Shown here one piece after another: positions 51,440-63,546 of a stretch of 64,000 bases of DNA. Source of the DNA: Circinella minor (Eukaryota > Mucoromycota > Mucoromycetes > Mucorales > Lichtheimiaceae). The stretch lies in assembly GCA_016758965.1 (NCBI GenBank), contig JAEPRB010000077.1, positions 62,001 to 126,000 on the forward strand. Direction: 5' to 3'. Numbering within the stretch: position 1 is the stretch's first letter; every line of letters starts with the position of its first letter. The notes below the pieces were generated by a model. The model was not told the origin of the DNA. It saw nothing but the letters and a program-made list of their open reading frames with translations, and did no database searches. The position numbers and the translations under genes are program-made.

Positions 51440-51483
<44 letters not shown>

Positions 51484-53124
51484 TCCTCTTCACTATTATA
51501 TATATGCTATGCGATTTTTTTTTCTTATTATATAACAAAAAAAAATAAAATAACCTTCATCTTTTTTTTTTCTTCATGTATATTCCATTTTTCTTTAGTT
51601 AGGATTTGGTTTAGGTGCTCCTATAGGTGGATTTATTAATGATTATTTTGGATGGAGATATTGTTTCAAAATCAATATTATACCTTTAATCCTTATTCTT
51701 TATGTTTATATTTTTAAATTTAAAAATTATAGCACTGACAATCAACAACCCACTAGTACAATGAACAACAACAACAAAGACAAATCAACAACAATAACAA
51801 CAAAAGAAAGACTCCAAAAAGTCGATTTTGGAGGTATCTTATTGGTATCCATTGGAAATGTGTGTTTTACATGTACACTTTTATTAGGTGGAAGTACTTA
51901 TGATTGGTCTAGTCTTCCAATTATTACAGCCATAATTGTTGCTCCTATTGCTTATATATTATTTTTCATTCATGAAAGTAAATGGGCCAAATATCCATTA
52001 TTATCATCTTTGGCATCCAATGATCGTAATTTCACAACGTCGTGTATTTGTATTTACTTTGTTGGATTAGCTGAATCAGGAGCACTTGCACTTATTCCAC
52101 AATTTCTCATGGTAAAACATTTTGACTTTTAAGGGAGCTAAAAAAAAAAAAAGAAAGGATGGTTTGATATTATAATATAAACATTTTGAAAAAAAAAAAA
52201 GGGCTAACAAAGAACAATAAAATTATATTATTTATAGGGAGTTCTTCATTTTAATACAGCAGATGCTGGATTATGGATCATGATTGAAGCAATGATGTGT
52301 CCTGTTGGTTGCTTTTTAGCTGGAAAATATATGTATTACAAAGGTCGATTTACAAGAATTATCAGTGTAAATATTGCTTTGTATGCCATATCATTGATTA
52401 TTTTATACCATTGGATTGGAAATACTATACCAATCAATGTTGGTACAATAGGTATTATTTTGGAAGGAGTCAGTTATGGTTGTTTTATTGTTCCCGTTAT
52501 TGTTGCTTGTACAAGTACTTTGCCTAAAGATGGTAAGAGAAGAAGAGAGAGAATAAATTTTCTTTTTTTTTTCCCCAATGTGATATGGATCTATAGTAAA
52601 AAAAAAAATTGAGTAGTAGAAATGATGTTAATAATAACTTTTTTGTATTTCTCCTATATAAAATATAGTGGTTGCCACAGCAATGTCAATGTGTTTATTA
52701 GCTCGTAGTGTTGGATATTTGACAGGTACAGCAATTGTTTCTGCTGTTATTCAATCCACATTAAAAACATTATTACCAACAAAGATTAATGGAGAAGATG
52801 CAGAGGAGGTAACTACAAGTATTCTTTCCCATACATTATTTACTACAGGATATATATTTTTTTTCTCCAGTAAAAAAAAAAAAAGCAAATGAGTGAACTG
52901 ACTGATTTTTTTTTTATCCATTGATATTATACATTTTACAGCTGATTCTATTTATTATTACATCTATTCGTAAAGTAAACACGTTATCACCCGAAATTCA
53001 AGAAATTGTAGCAGATGTGTTGAGTGAAGGAATGCAATCCGCAACGTTCATTTTACTTGGTAGTTCATTAATTGCATTTTTTGCTAGTTTACGTTTTAAT
53101 AATATTAGCTTGAAAAAACACTAG
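50498..53124 (+). CDS. DHA2-type MFS transporter (Fnx1/Vba-like), copy 2
   Basis: Eight exons: 50498-50739, 50822-50905, 51030-51094, 51191-51429, 51599-52111, 52238-52532, 52669-52808, 52942-53124; 586 aa. The polar N-tail has a Gln run, then about 14 transmembrane segments. Motif A GGLSNAFGRK at residues 132-141 (Asp of copy 1 is Asn136); RLIAGMGGGGLTLLG; motif-C-like LGFGLGAPIGG at 211-221. Exons of 84, 65, 239 and 140 nt are identical in length to copy 1, and all shared introns keep position and phase. One copy-1 intron is absent here (within 52238-52532). The tail after the last membrane helix is shorter. A T39 run lies in intron 4. Tandem duplication is clear; the sequences are well diverged, so it is old. 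Confidence 0.88.
51442..51480 (+). repeat. T39 homopolymer in intron 4 of DHA2 copy 2
   Basis: Thirty-nine T in a row 12 bases after the splice donor, which places it in the 5' part of the intron, not in a polypyrimidine tract. Confidence 0.9.
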
Positions 53125-53977
53125 CAATGTTTTTATACCATTCAGTTTTGAAAAAAAAAATAGTAATAATGTATTTAGACTACTCTAATTTTAATTTCAT
53201 ATATAATAGAAAAAAAAAAGTATTTTTATCATATTGATGTATCTCTACGTACGTATATAAATAATGTTTAATTTTTTTCCCCTTTACGTAGTAACGTGTA
53301 TAGAATATAAGCTTATATATATATTTGAAATTGTATTAAAAAGATATTACATAATTCTACGTAGATAGACATTCGTGATGAGATTAGATATTTTCCTATA
53401 ATATATAAGATAATGATCACTCATAATATAATTGATGTAAACTAATTTTATTGTAGTATTGTAGATAAAAGAATGATTGTATTCAAGAAGCTAAAGGTAC
53501 TTTGAGTCATATAATCTCATTTTGTTGTATTAATCATCAAATGCTCAATGTGCTTTAGAATACTTGGGTAAATCTAGAATTTAATAACATTTTATCTTGT
53601 TATACGTACTGTCATGATAATGATGACTGATATATAGATATATAATTATTTTTGAAGAAAGTGTAATTACGTAATAAATCCATTCATTGATGATTCGTAA
53701 TATTGCTCTCTTTTTTTTTTTTTTTTTTTTTTTTTACCTTGGGTTTGTATACCCATTGCTCATTACCATAAACTAAATATCTTGACTAATATACATATTA
53801 AAGGTTGCATATATATATATATATAGCAGACAATTAAAAATACATCAAGTAAAAAAAAAATGGATTCTTTTTTTATTATTATTATTAGTGCATAGTAAAA
53901 TAAAATAAAATTAACTAATTATAAGAACATAAACTTTTAAAGTGTAAAAACAATTTTAATAAGTGGTCTTTATATTT
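53125..53977. other. Convergent gap between DHA2 copy 2 and the F-box gene
   Basis: About 850 bp with a long T run (about 53710-53735), a (TA)n run near 53810-53824 and several TACGTA hexamers (53246, 53250, 53358). No gene seen. Confidence 0.6.
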
Positions 53978-55862
53978 TTATATAAATAATACATTGGGAT
54001 TATTTCGTGAAACTAAATTACAACATCCCAGTTCAATTCTTCTTTTCTGCGCTCCAAAATATAGATTGACACCTTCATTAGTAATACCATGGTTTGTTGA
54101 AATACGAAGTGTTTTTAAACTTTTAACTTGACTAAGATGTTTAAGAACAGTATCGGTCACTGCACTAGTATGATCACAATTCATATCCAATGATTCTAGT
54201 GGACTGTTAAGCTCTTTAAGTTTATTAGCAAATGCGATAAAACCTTCCTCTGTTAATCGACGATGTACATTATATCCACGTAATTCTACCATACACAACT
54301 GTGGAAGTTTGCTCAGTTCCAACAATCCTTGATCCGAAATAGGTATATCAATGAATGTTACATATCGAAGTTCGGTGTTGTTGGATGACAACAGATCCAG
54401 GTTATCGCAATAAACAGTGCATTGATTTTGAAATTCAAGGAAAAGATATTGAAGCTTTTTTAATTCACTGATTGCTTCTATCATATTTTTTATGACTTTT
54501 TGTAAAATGCTATCGCTTTCATCCAAAGTTTTAAAATCAAGATAGAGGTGTTCGAGTTGTTGTTGATGCATATCAAAAAGGCTTTTATAAATCCATGTTG
54601 GGTTGTCGGTTAAATGATCAAGAGTCGCAAGTTCGATAGATTTCAGATGTGGGAAATGGAGAAGTGGTTTTTGTTCTATAGTATATTGAAGCTGTTTTGC
54701 ATTGACAAAAGAATAATGTAAATGTTCCAATGTATGTTGTGATTTTTTTAAAATGGAATAAAGTTGTTCGTGATAGATGAAACCAGAAAACTCAAGTTCT
54801 CGTAAAGTTTTTTCATTATTATCAATAGTTTCCCATTCATTCTTTGTGTTTGATTCTTTCTCAATCGCTTGGATGGGATGGGTATTACTATTATTTTTGT
54901 TGTCGTCGATCATCATTTTTTTTGACATACAGATCCATCTTTTTTCTAAGTTTTTTACATGAGTCCAAAAGTCCATAATAATTTTTCGCATAGAAATATA
55001 TTGAATGGATGGACATGATTGAATTGTTGTTTGAATTTGATCCACGTTCATTGGAAAATATTTAAATTCGTTATTAAAGTTTGAAATTAAAAAAAATTCA
55101 AGTTCTGGACAACGAAGTAGTATTGGATGAATCCAGGTGCTGAAATGTGATGTATTATTCAGGCAGAGAAATACAATTTTACTCTTCCTGTTGTTGTTGT
55201 CGCTAAAAATATATATTGGTTCAATAAAACTACTACTATACTTTACTGTAAGATGTGTTAATAATGGTAAATTATCCAACAATGTTGTTAATGAAATGTG
55301 ATATCGTTGATAATCAATCGTTAATTCGGTCAAGGTATTAGCAAATAATTCAAGTGATGCATAAAATGGATGCATAGTAACATTTATAATATAATCGTGA
55401 AGAAAAGGTAAAGAATAGATGGAATCAACTATAACTATTAATATAAATATCCAACAATTAAAAAAAAAAAAAGTTAACACACGAAAAATACTTTTATATT
55501 ATAATTATTACTGTCACACCCTGAATTAATCCCCTCCCTCAACAATTCATGTTTTGTTTCCTACCAAGAGATTGAATATTACAGTTATATCGTTTTAGCT
55601 GCTGTAATATAGACCATGTCTCTTTACTAACCATAGAAACCTTCTTTACATGAGGTCCTAAAAACTGTAACAATGTAGTATTGGTCTTCCACCACGCGTC
55701 TAGTGAAATATTCAACTGATTCCAAAGAGGAGTAGCATACTTTAGAATAAAGTCAGACCATCGATGACATACACGTGTACATTCAATACAACTTTTTTGA
55801 TCCAGGTAAAATAAAACTTTGGTAATGATTTCAGGTGGTAAAATGTATGTGAAATCAGACAT
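53978..55862 (-). CDS. F-box/LRR protein
   Basis: Two exons: 55862-55565 and 55434-53978; 584 aa. The F-box is at the very N-terminus (residues about 6-50: YILPPEIITKVLFYLDQKSC, CTRVCHRWSDFI), the Skp1-binding part of an SCF ubiquitin ligase. The rest is leucine-rich-repeat-like (FANTLTELTIDY, LPLLTHLTVKY, HLKSIELATLDHL, LCMVELRGYNV, LKTLRISTNHGITNEGV) with an acidic, Asn-rich insertion at about 200-225. Unlike the 30.9-kb gene it has no TPR region, so it is a different subfamily. The intron falls right after the F-box domain (residue 99/100). The substrate is unknown. Confidence 0.83.
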
Positions 55863-57551
55863 TGTTGTTAGAACTAAGAAATAAAAAAGGTTCTTTTAAA
55901 ATGCGCAGCAAAGTGAGTTTCATATGAAAGGCGTTCTAATACTCCGAAATACACCTTCATGGCTTGTATCGAGGGTTAATAAAAAGCTGTGGATTATCAT
56001 ATTTCTGAAAACCGTGACCGACCGACCGACAGATAGAGATCGTTCTAAACTCAACAGGCCTCATCCCATGCGGATTCAACCACGTTTTATCACCCAAAAT
56101 TCTATAGTCAATTTATCCTACCACTACAGATGGAATACGGTGGCCTTGCTGCGTATACAAAATCTCAGCACAATTCAAATGTTCTCTGTTGTTGTTTATC
56201 TTCCTGATATATGTTGCATATTATAATAAAACACATCACATATTTCACGCAATTGTAATATTACGTATTGCTTTCTACTTTGTTAGATATTATTTATTAT
56301 AATCACTTTTTCTAAAGTTAAAATTGATTACAGTAATTGTTAGTATTATGTTTTACGTATGTAGTGTAATTGATATTATATATAGACAGCAAGATTATCT
56401 TTACATAGCTAATATAACACGCATGCATGTATTCTTAATAATCTTTTCCTTTATTTTTATTTTCTCCATTCTTTGATTGTTGATATAGTTGATACGTAAG
56501 AAAACTAAAAAAAAAAAAATTATAATAATTGTACACATGTAATAATATGCGTAAAGAAAAAATGTAAGCCCATAAATTCATTATAATAGTACAATACGAA
56601 CAACAATACGTAGTTGTACATGTAGCAACAATTTGTTGACTGTTTCAAAGATATAAAGAATAGGGACTTGATATATAGAAGGCTTCGTCTTCCACAGTAT
56701 GAGTCTCTATTTTTTTTTTCCTGATAGTATTAATTTCATGTAAAAAGAAGAAGCCCAACATGATGTGGTAAATAAAATTGTTACAAGTGATGTCAATAGT
56801 TCATCAGCATATAATGTAGATTTTTATTAGGTATATAATATATACAAATATTGAATTAACAACAAACATTACTATATGATTTTTAAAATGATACGTATTT
56901 AGTATGGTTTATAAGATGATTTTGTTTGCTGACTTCATTTAGTTGTAGTTGCTCATGGTGTTAGAAGATGAAAAAAGTGTCGTTATTATAAACACAAGCT
57001 ACTTGTAATGATAATGAAAGAAGAAAACCAACGGAGGCGACACAGATGAAAAGAATGATGGATTCCTTGAGAAAAACTGCAGGGGAAACTTTGTTATACT
57101 TTAAATCATCTAGACAGCACATTTTATATATATATATATATGTATAGTTGCTTTTTTTGTTTTTGTTTAGTAGATAATAATAAGATGGTTATTAAAGAAA
57201 GTAAATAGGTAATAGAATTATAGTTGTATTTATATATTTCTTTTCTTTTCTTTATTTATTATGTTGTCAATAAGTAAAGAGTGTTAATAATACTTATTAA
57301 AATTGACTACTTTATTTTTAATAATGAACTAAGTATAAGTAAATGAGAACACTACTACTACACATCACCACTGGATGTAAAACTTAAAAAAAACAAACAT
57401 GACATATTTTATTACGTATTATTACTGTAATTTTTTATGATGCTAAATGTATGATGATGATACTTTTAGAAGTATACTTTATAAATGTTTTTTCTTTAGT
57501 TATTGTCACGTTTCATTGTAGTTGTTCCATTATTTAGGCTTGAAATGGAAT
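55863..57551. other. Intergenic region
   Basis: 1.7 kb. A 100-codon plus-strand ORF (55924-56226) with a gaccgaccgaccgacag repeat has more balanced composition than the flanks, but no recognisable domain or paralogue. It lies in the 5' flank of the minus-strand F-box gene and could be a relic. The rest is AT-rich with many TACGTA-like hexamers. Confidence 0.45.
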
Positions 57552-57737
57552 CTATAATGGGTCACCACCATCTACAAGAGAGTTGGCAAAGATTGCTATG
57601 GTGATAGCACAAATAATAAGAATAAGAGCTTCAACCATATAGAAATAGAAAGGAACAGCTAACCAAGAGTCATTTCGTTCTCCATTATCATCCACTTTTG
57701 TATAATGATGTTGACCAGTGCCTTTGGGTACACACAT
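57552..57737 (-). CDS. Small single-pass membrane protein, 61 aa, unknown
   Basis: One coding exon, MCVPKGTGQHHYTKVDDNGE followed by a polar stretch, one transmembrane segment (about residues 33-54, FYMVEALILIICAITIAIFA) and a short tail ending GGDPL. An acceptor (ttag, 57748-57745) lies just before the ATG, and a good donor (ATAG/gtaagg) is at 58018/58017, suggesting a 273-bp 5'-UTR intron. It is shorter than most genes, but the codon pattern and amphipathic arrangement look real. It is divergent from the Rrt8-like gene at 58312, with the starts 574 bp apart. Family not recognised. Confidence 0.6.
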   Translation of the reverse strand: MCVPKGTGQHHYTKVDDNGERNDSWLAVPFYFYMVEALILIICAITIAIFANSLVDGGDPL

Positions 57738-58311
57738 AATGATACTAATAATATTAAAAGAAATGTTATTTGTTATTTGTTGTTTGTTGTTTCTACGTAT
57801 TGATTTAACAAACAAAAAAAAAAGGCGGTTTTTATATTTTTCTATCTACAATAAAAATAAAATAAAAGTTGTGGTCAATTTTTTTTTTTTTTTTTTGATA
57901 TAATGAATGATAACTTATTTTGATCAAAATACGTATATGTTTTATGATGATAAGATTGACAACGATACGTAGAGTAATAATATACATAAAAAAATTTATG
58001 TATTCAAGATTCCTTACCTATTATTAATTAGTTGTTTTGATATAAAAAAAAAATATCATTTTATTTGACTACACAGATAGACACATTCACAGACACACAG
58101 ACACACACATACAAACGAAAGAAATAAGGAGACTGGTTTAAATATAATAAGGAACAACCACATGTTTTATGTGATAATAATTAAGTCAGTCAGTCAAATC
58201 AGGGAATTTTTTTATTTTTTTAAAACACGAAACCAACTTCTTTAACCCCTTTCTTCTTTTTTTATATATATTGTGCATAACTAACCGAAAAAAAAAATAA
58301 AGTGAACAAGT

Positions 58312-59496
58312 ATGGCACCACCTTCTACTTATCCAATCACGGGTATTATCTATTTTCTTGCTCATCCTCAGGTAATTAGGACATTAGGAATGTGAAGAAG
58401 GGGTAATGAAGAATATTCACTCATCCAATTTACATTTAAAATATATATATATATGTAGTTATGGGTCAAAGTGATATGTCCATTCTTATTGACTTTAATT
58501 TTTGGCATCTTATCCTTGGTTTTATCATTTGTTTATTTACTTCCCTTACAAGCCAATGCACTTATTGAAGCCAATTGTCCTAATTGGCTTGCTTGGGTTG
58601 TTTCAGTCATTTTTACTTTACTTGAATCGGCTATTTTTGACGTTATCTTTTTTGCTATTTTAATACCTTTCTTTCAAGACGCTTTATTTGATGCAACACT
58701 TAAAGCACGTGGTATGTCTCGTATGTTTGAAACTCGTGTTCAAGTCAATGGAATGATTTTATGTTGTAGAGGTGTTTCTTCAGGTCTTGCTTTAGCTTGG
58801 TTCCTTGTTTTAGCCCAAGTAAGTTTATAAAATGCCAAGAAGAGAGGGGAACACAAGATAGCAATGTTGTGTAACATATTATTCTTCCCTTCCCCTTCCC
58901 CCTGTGTAGATCATTGTCTGGATTATTACAGCACCATTACATTTAATACCTGTTATTGGAACTATTATTGCTTGTTATATTAATGGATGGCCTGCATGGT
59001 AAAATAGTTCATATATATATATATATATATATATAATATAAAAATGTATACTAATTACTAATATAATCTATTTTGTTTTTATTTATTTTTTAGTTGGGGT
59101 CAACATATTCATTATGATATTGAATTCCGTGGATTTAGTGTATCTGATTCTCGTCGATATGCATGGCAAAATCGTGGTGGTTATTGTAGTTTTGGTGTAG
59201 TTGCTGTTGCATTAGAACTTGTTCCTTTGTTTAATCTTTTATTCATGTGGACTAATGTAGTAGGTGCTGCATTATGGGTTGCTGATAAGTATGAAAAGAA
59301 TGAAAGAGATATTGCTAAACAATTACGAAATCAACCACAAGGTAATTCGGGTAATACCTCAATTGCATCGATTTATCCATCCGTTAGAAGTCCAAGTTCT
59401 TTTGTACCTTCTGTTGAAAGTGAACATAGTCGTTTAATTACTCATGCAAGTAATCCAGGATTAAAAGATGGGTATGGTTCTTCTAATAATGCTTAA
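58312..59496 (+). CDS. EI24/Rrt8-Lds-like integral membrane protein
   Basis: Four exons: 58312-58371, 58459-58818, 58910-58998, 59094-59496; 303 aa. The N-terminus is PPSTYPITGIIYFLAHPQLW, then several hydrophobic segments (LLTLIFGILSLVLSFVYLL, WLAWVVSVIFTLLESAIFDV, IVWIITAPLHLIPVIGTI). The conserved-looking HYDIEFRGFSVSDSRRYAWQ precedes LELVPLFNLLFMWTNVVGAA and a charged Ser-rich cytosolic tail. This pattern fits fungal EI24-domain proteins related to yeast Rrt8/Lds1/Lds2, found on lipid droplets and in outer spore-wall assembly (established for yeast). The role here is inference. The start is the first ATG after an A-rich leader. Confidence 0.72.
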
Positions 59497-60285
59497 AAAA
59501 AGATACTTTTTTTTTTTATTCTATTTCACACAATATCCACAGATAAGATTCCTCTGTTACCTTTTTATTATGCACACGAAAAACACATATCTCTTTTTTC
59601 TATTTTCTTCTTTTTTTTTGAATTATCTACAAAAGGTTAAGAAAAAGAAGAAAGAAAGAAAAACCAAAGTTGATACCCTGTTTTTTTTTTATTTTTTATA
59701 TATATATTTTTTATCTGTACAAGTAGTATGTATTAGGTTGTGAAATACCAAAAAAAAAAGTTTATATTATATATTATATATATTTCAAGATAACACACAA
59801 CATCTAAAAAAAAAACACGAACAATTCGACCATGTTTACTCTTTTATATTGGTTTTTTTCTTTGTCATCCATTCAATGATTATCCTATCAATCTATAACG
59901 TAACGAAATCAATCGATCAACTCAAATATTTTATTATTAGATAACATTCATTTAACAAGTAATTCAATTAATTGAAGTATTATATTACTATTATTATTGA
60001 ATAACCTGATATATATACCCCCATCCACACACCACCATTCTCCACACACACACACACACACACTTTCTGCATTTATTCCATATAAGTAATTTAGTATAAA
60101 CTTATTTTTTAGAGAATTAACATTGAAATGATGTATACATGAATGTTTTCGTTTTTTTCAAAAAAAAAATAAAGTGTGAGGGGGATATTTTTGGTTTTTG
60201 TATGTACTAAATAAAAAAAAAAAAGATGGGTGTAAAGAAAAGAATATACAAAGTAATAATGGATTTGGGGGGGGGGGGATGGGGA
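59497..60285. other. Convergent gap
   Basis: 3' regions of the Rrt8-like gene and the nucleoporin fragment. It contains an (AC)n run at about 60046-60063 and A/T runs; a 91-codon Phe-rich ORF here is not a gene. No coding continuation of the nucleoporin was found. Confidence 0.7.
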
Positions 60286-61007
60286 TTAAACTTGAAGATT
60301 GGATTTTGAAAGGTTTAATGCTGTCATATCAAATTTTTCCATTTCATTATCATAACCAGTTATCATAGTATCTCTTGTTGTTCTCCAAGTTGTATTTAAA
60401 TCATGATCAAATTGATTTTCAATATCATCCAATATCTTTTATAATAATAATAATTAATATAAACCCATTTTCCCAATATAATTAAAATATATAATTAAAA
60501 TATATTTTACCTCTTGTTGTCCATTACTAATTACATCAATAATAGTTTGTGTACGTTCACTAGTTAAATAACCTTCTACATCTGTATCATAAATAGGTTG
60601 ACGATGATCAGGTGCTGCGCCCAAATGAATCGTACCAAGATCACGTAATAAAACTTGTGTATTCACTCGTGCTTTAGATAAAAAGTAATGACTATAATAA
60701 ATTTCAAAATTTAAATATATTTATAACCCATTTTCATGTTCAAATTTAATATAAAATAATAGATTTATAAATATAATTATATATAGTAATAAAAAAAAAA
60801 AAAAACTTACGCTCGAATATCAACATTAGGTTGATCTTGACTTTGAGTTGTTTTTGTTGTAAGATTATGAGTTTGTGAATCAATTTGATCTAAACCACGT
60901 TCAATTTGTGGTAATTCATAAGCTTTAATTTTTGTTGTAATAAGTTTTGATTGTTCCAAAATTTGTTTAAGTGTAGCTGTTTGATCATTATTTCCTTCTT
61001 TTGCCAT
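60286..61007 (-). CDS. Stand-alone Nic96/Nup93 N-terminal domain protein
   Basis: Three exons: 61007-60811, 60691-60511, 60435-60286; 175 aa ending in a proper TAA. The sequence matches the N-terminal part of the scaffold nucleoporin Nic96/Nup93: LKQILEQSKLITTKI, LPQIERGLDQIDSQTHNL, RAHYFLSKARVNTQVLLRDL, IYDTDVEGYLTSERTQTIID, then FDHDLNTTWRTTRD. In the family this region anchors the Nup62/Nsp1 channel complex and contacts large scaffold Nups, while the following 600 or so residues form the alpha-solenoid (established). The solenoid is absent: after the stop there is only 3' non-coding DNA before the next gene. It is either a truncated paralogue, a split gene or a specialised short form. All splice sites and phases are intact, which argues against simple decay. 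Confidence 0.72.
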
Positions 61008-61784
61008 TGTATTCTTTCTTTAGTTTTAGGGGTGAAATGAATAGAGATTGAATGAAGTTATATATTAAGATGTATATAAAATTATTTGTGAACACTTTTT
61101 ATTCGGAGCCTAATACAATTTTTTCTTTTCAGTTACTTTGACATAGTATAGCAATTACTTACTATCTTCAGTATGAGAATTATTTTTATATTGATATGAT
61201 GTCATCTAACACATAATAATCATAATTTTATGTTTATAGCCATTGTAAAATATACTACATTACTATATAGTGTTCCTCACAGACGGGATTTAGACACAAT
61301 GATGATTTGTATAGAAATAGAGTCAAAGTAGGAAATACAGTTATATTTTAACGAATTAAATAAAAATAACAATATCACAATAGTTGAAGTTTTCTTACGT
61401 ACATGTATAACATACATATATATGTTTAGAATTTAAAGAAACAAAAAAAAAGTACCCAGTAGTAGTATATTCCAATGAATCATCGTTGGTAACAGAAGGA
61501 GAAGTACATGGTAATTTTTAATTACGTATGAATATAATTCTATAAAAGTACATTACATAATATATAGATTATTAGAGTAAATAAATGTTCTTTTTTTAAA
61601 GAATAAAAATATATAAATATGGTTCATGAAAAAATTAAGATATTTATTATGTATTTATTTAGTTATGATAACTATTACTATAATTACATGAATTAAGTAC
61701 GTACGTAAGAAAAAACTAACATTTTTTTTCTTTTAGTTTCTTTTGAGAGGAAATAAGTGCTTCGGTATCCAAGTGATCTAAAAA
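61008..61784. other. Intergenic region
   Basis: AT-rich upstream region of the nucleoporin fragment. TACGTACGTA occurs at 61698-61707. No gene recognised. Confidence 0.6.
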
Positions 61785-61933
61785 TCAATGTCCCGCACTC
61801 ATTACACCTTGAATCGCACTAATTATTGCAGAAGTTAAAGAAGGACAAAGATTTTTCCGAAGATTATTACTAGGATCAATAATCTTTTTTATGAGTAATG
61901 AGCCATTTGTGATCATTTCTACTCCAACTGGTA
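61785..61933 (-). pseudogene. Isolated terminal exon-like fragment, unknown
   Basis: The minus-strand frame, open for about 48 codons to TGA (61787-61785), reads VEMITNGSLLIKKIIDPSNN, then NLCPSLTSAIISAIQGVMSA. It is protein-like, but upstream sequence is a C/G run (61936-61944) and no matching exon was established. The ORF at 62059-62331 upstream is ambiguous. Probably part of a repeat-associated gene family. Confidence 0.3.
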
Positions 61934-62610
61934 CCCCCCCCCATTTGTGGATTCTAATTTTTCAACAGATGAAAGGTCTATATCGACCGACCAATCCATT
62001 CACCTCAAATATACGTTACTATTACTATTTGACGCCTCGTTTTTTTAGAGGGATCCCTTCATATGCATACGGTAAGGAAATAGTGGCCATGGCTGTCGTA
62101 TTTGAGTGAGTGAAGTTGATGACGACGAAGAACCTTTATTAACAAAAAGGAATGATGTTTTCTACTTAAGAGGTGTACTGGAGGTAATGTGATATTGTGT
62201 CTTAGTATCTGAAGATGAGGCAAGACTATTCCCATTATTAGGTCTGTAGTTTTAAAATAAAATAGAAACTTTTTTAGTTTAAACAATAAGTCCTTTTCAA
62301 AACAGAATTCCATTCTCAAAATACGTAACAAAATTAATATCTACATACCCTACGTACCTATTAAACGCACTAAAAACCAGCTTCATAAAAATCATTTTTC
62401 AAACGTCATCAAATTCAAATATCCATAAACAGTCTCTTCAAACAAAACATGTGGACCACTATACAACTTACTCTATCGTTCACCTCATCCGCACATTGCA
62501 CAAATCAACAACATAAACAGAAAAGGCACTCAAACGTAACATAGATAACACCTTCTTATATATATATATATATATATATATATTCTTATTCCAGACGTAG
62601 TCAACCGAGC

Positions 62611-62712
62611 CATGCTTGAAAAAAATAAATGGTATCATTGTTAATTAATACATCCATCACATAATACATGACATTCATTTTTTTTGTTACATTACCTGGA
62701 TGATAATCAATG
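62611..62712 (-). repeat. Direct repeat, copy A (exon end plus intron)
   Basis: About 102 bp closely matching 62960-63062. On the minus strand it reads attgattatcatccag/gtaatg, an exon end with a good donor, followed by AT-rich intron-like sequence with atgtattatgtgatgg. Confidence 0.75.
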
Positions 62713-62959
62713 ATACGCCATATCGTTTGCCAAAAGACAAATCGTAAAGAGCAATAACCCTTTACCCTTGCCCGGCCCCGCCACCCGACCATTTCTTGAC
62801 TTTATTCGCATTCTACTATCTTTGCTCTCTTTAACGACTGTGCATAAGAAGAGACTGTGCCAAAAAACAAGAATCTGAACCAAAAAGAAAAGAGAAAAAG
62901 TGAAGTCGATCATCTTGTCATTTCTATATTCATCCATGTTCTTGATATTACATCAGATC

Positions 62960-63062
62960 CATGTTAGAAAAAATAAATGATATTACTGTTAATATTAGAT
63001 CCATTACATAATACATGACAATCATTTTTTTCTTTGATACATTACCTGGATGATAATCAATG
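62960..63062 (-). repeat. Direct repeat, copy B (exon end plus intron)
   Basis: Second copy of the segment at 62611-62712 in the same orientation, about 350 bp away, with small substitutions and indels. The donor attatcatccag/gtaatg is preserved exactly. Confidence 0.75.
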
Positions 63063-63546
63063 TCGTATAGTGTCATTTATCATAGAATTAACTATATCGT
63101 GCACATATTCAGGTCTACTATTGGAGCAACGCTGATAATTATTTCAAGGCTAAAAGTCATAATAAATCTTGGATACCATATTGACAAGCTTGTTTCTATT
63201 GCATTAACTGCTGTTAGGTTGGCAGGAGGAAGAACAATGCAGCAATAGTTTGCATTGTAATAGTGACATGGTAACGAAACAAATGTTCTTGTTGAATCTC
63301 CTGTATATGACTATTGTCTATTGGTGAATAGTGAACCGTGTATAATATATATAAAGCAGAACCAATATCTTGGATAGGCACAGAAATGATCTTCACATGG
63401 GAATCAGAAAAGATGGTTCTGTTGTAGAAGAAGAAAAGTTGATCTTTTAAATTACCATGTTTTAAGTAATGGCCTCGTGTTTCAATGATAGCACAAGAAA
63501 AGCATCGCTCATAGCATCAGTAGGCATAGATGATGAATGGCCATTT

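Larger units (their letters stand above)
61934..63546. other. Repeat-like region with exon debris
   Basis: It contains the two direct repeats, a (TA)n run at about 62560-62582, and short minus-strand frames (for example 63214-63396, IISVPIQDIGSALYILYTVH). No complete gene is supported. Confidence 0.4.

Noticed and set aside
55924..56226. 100-codon plus-strand ORF with a gaccgaccgaccgacag stretch
   Set aside because: No recognisable domain, no splice or promoter context, and located in the 5' flank of an opposite-strand gene; noted only as a possible relic.
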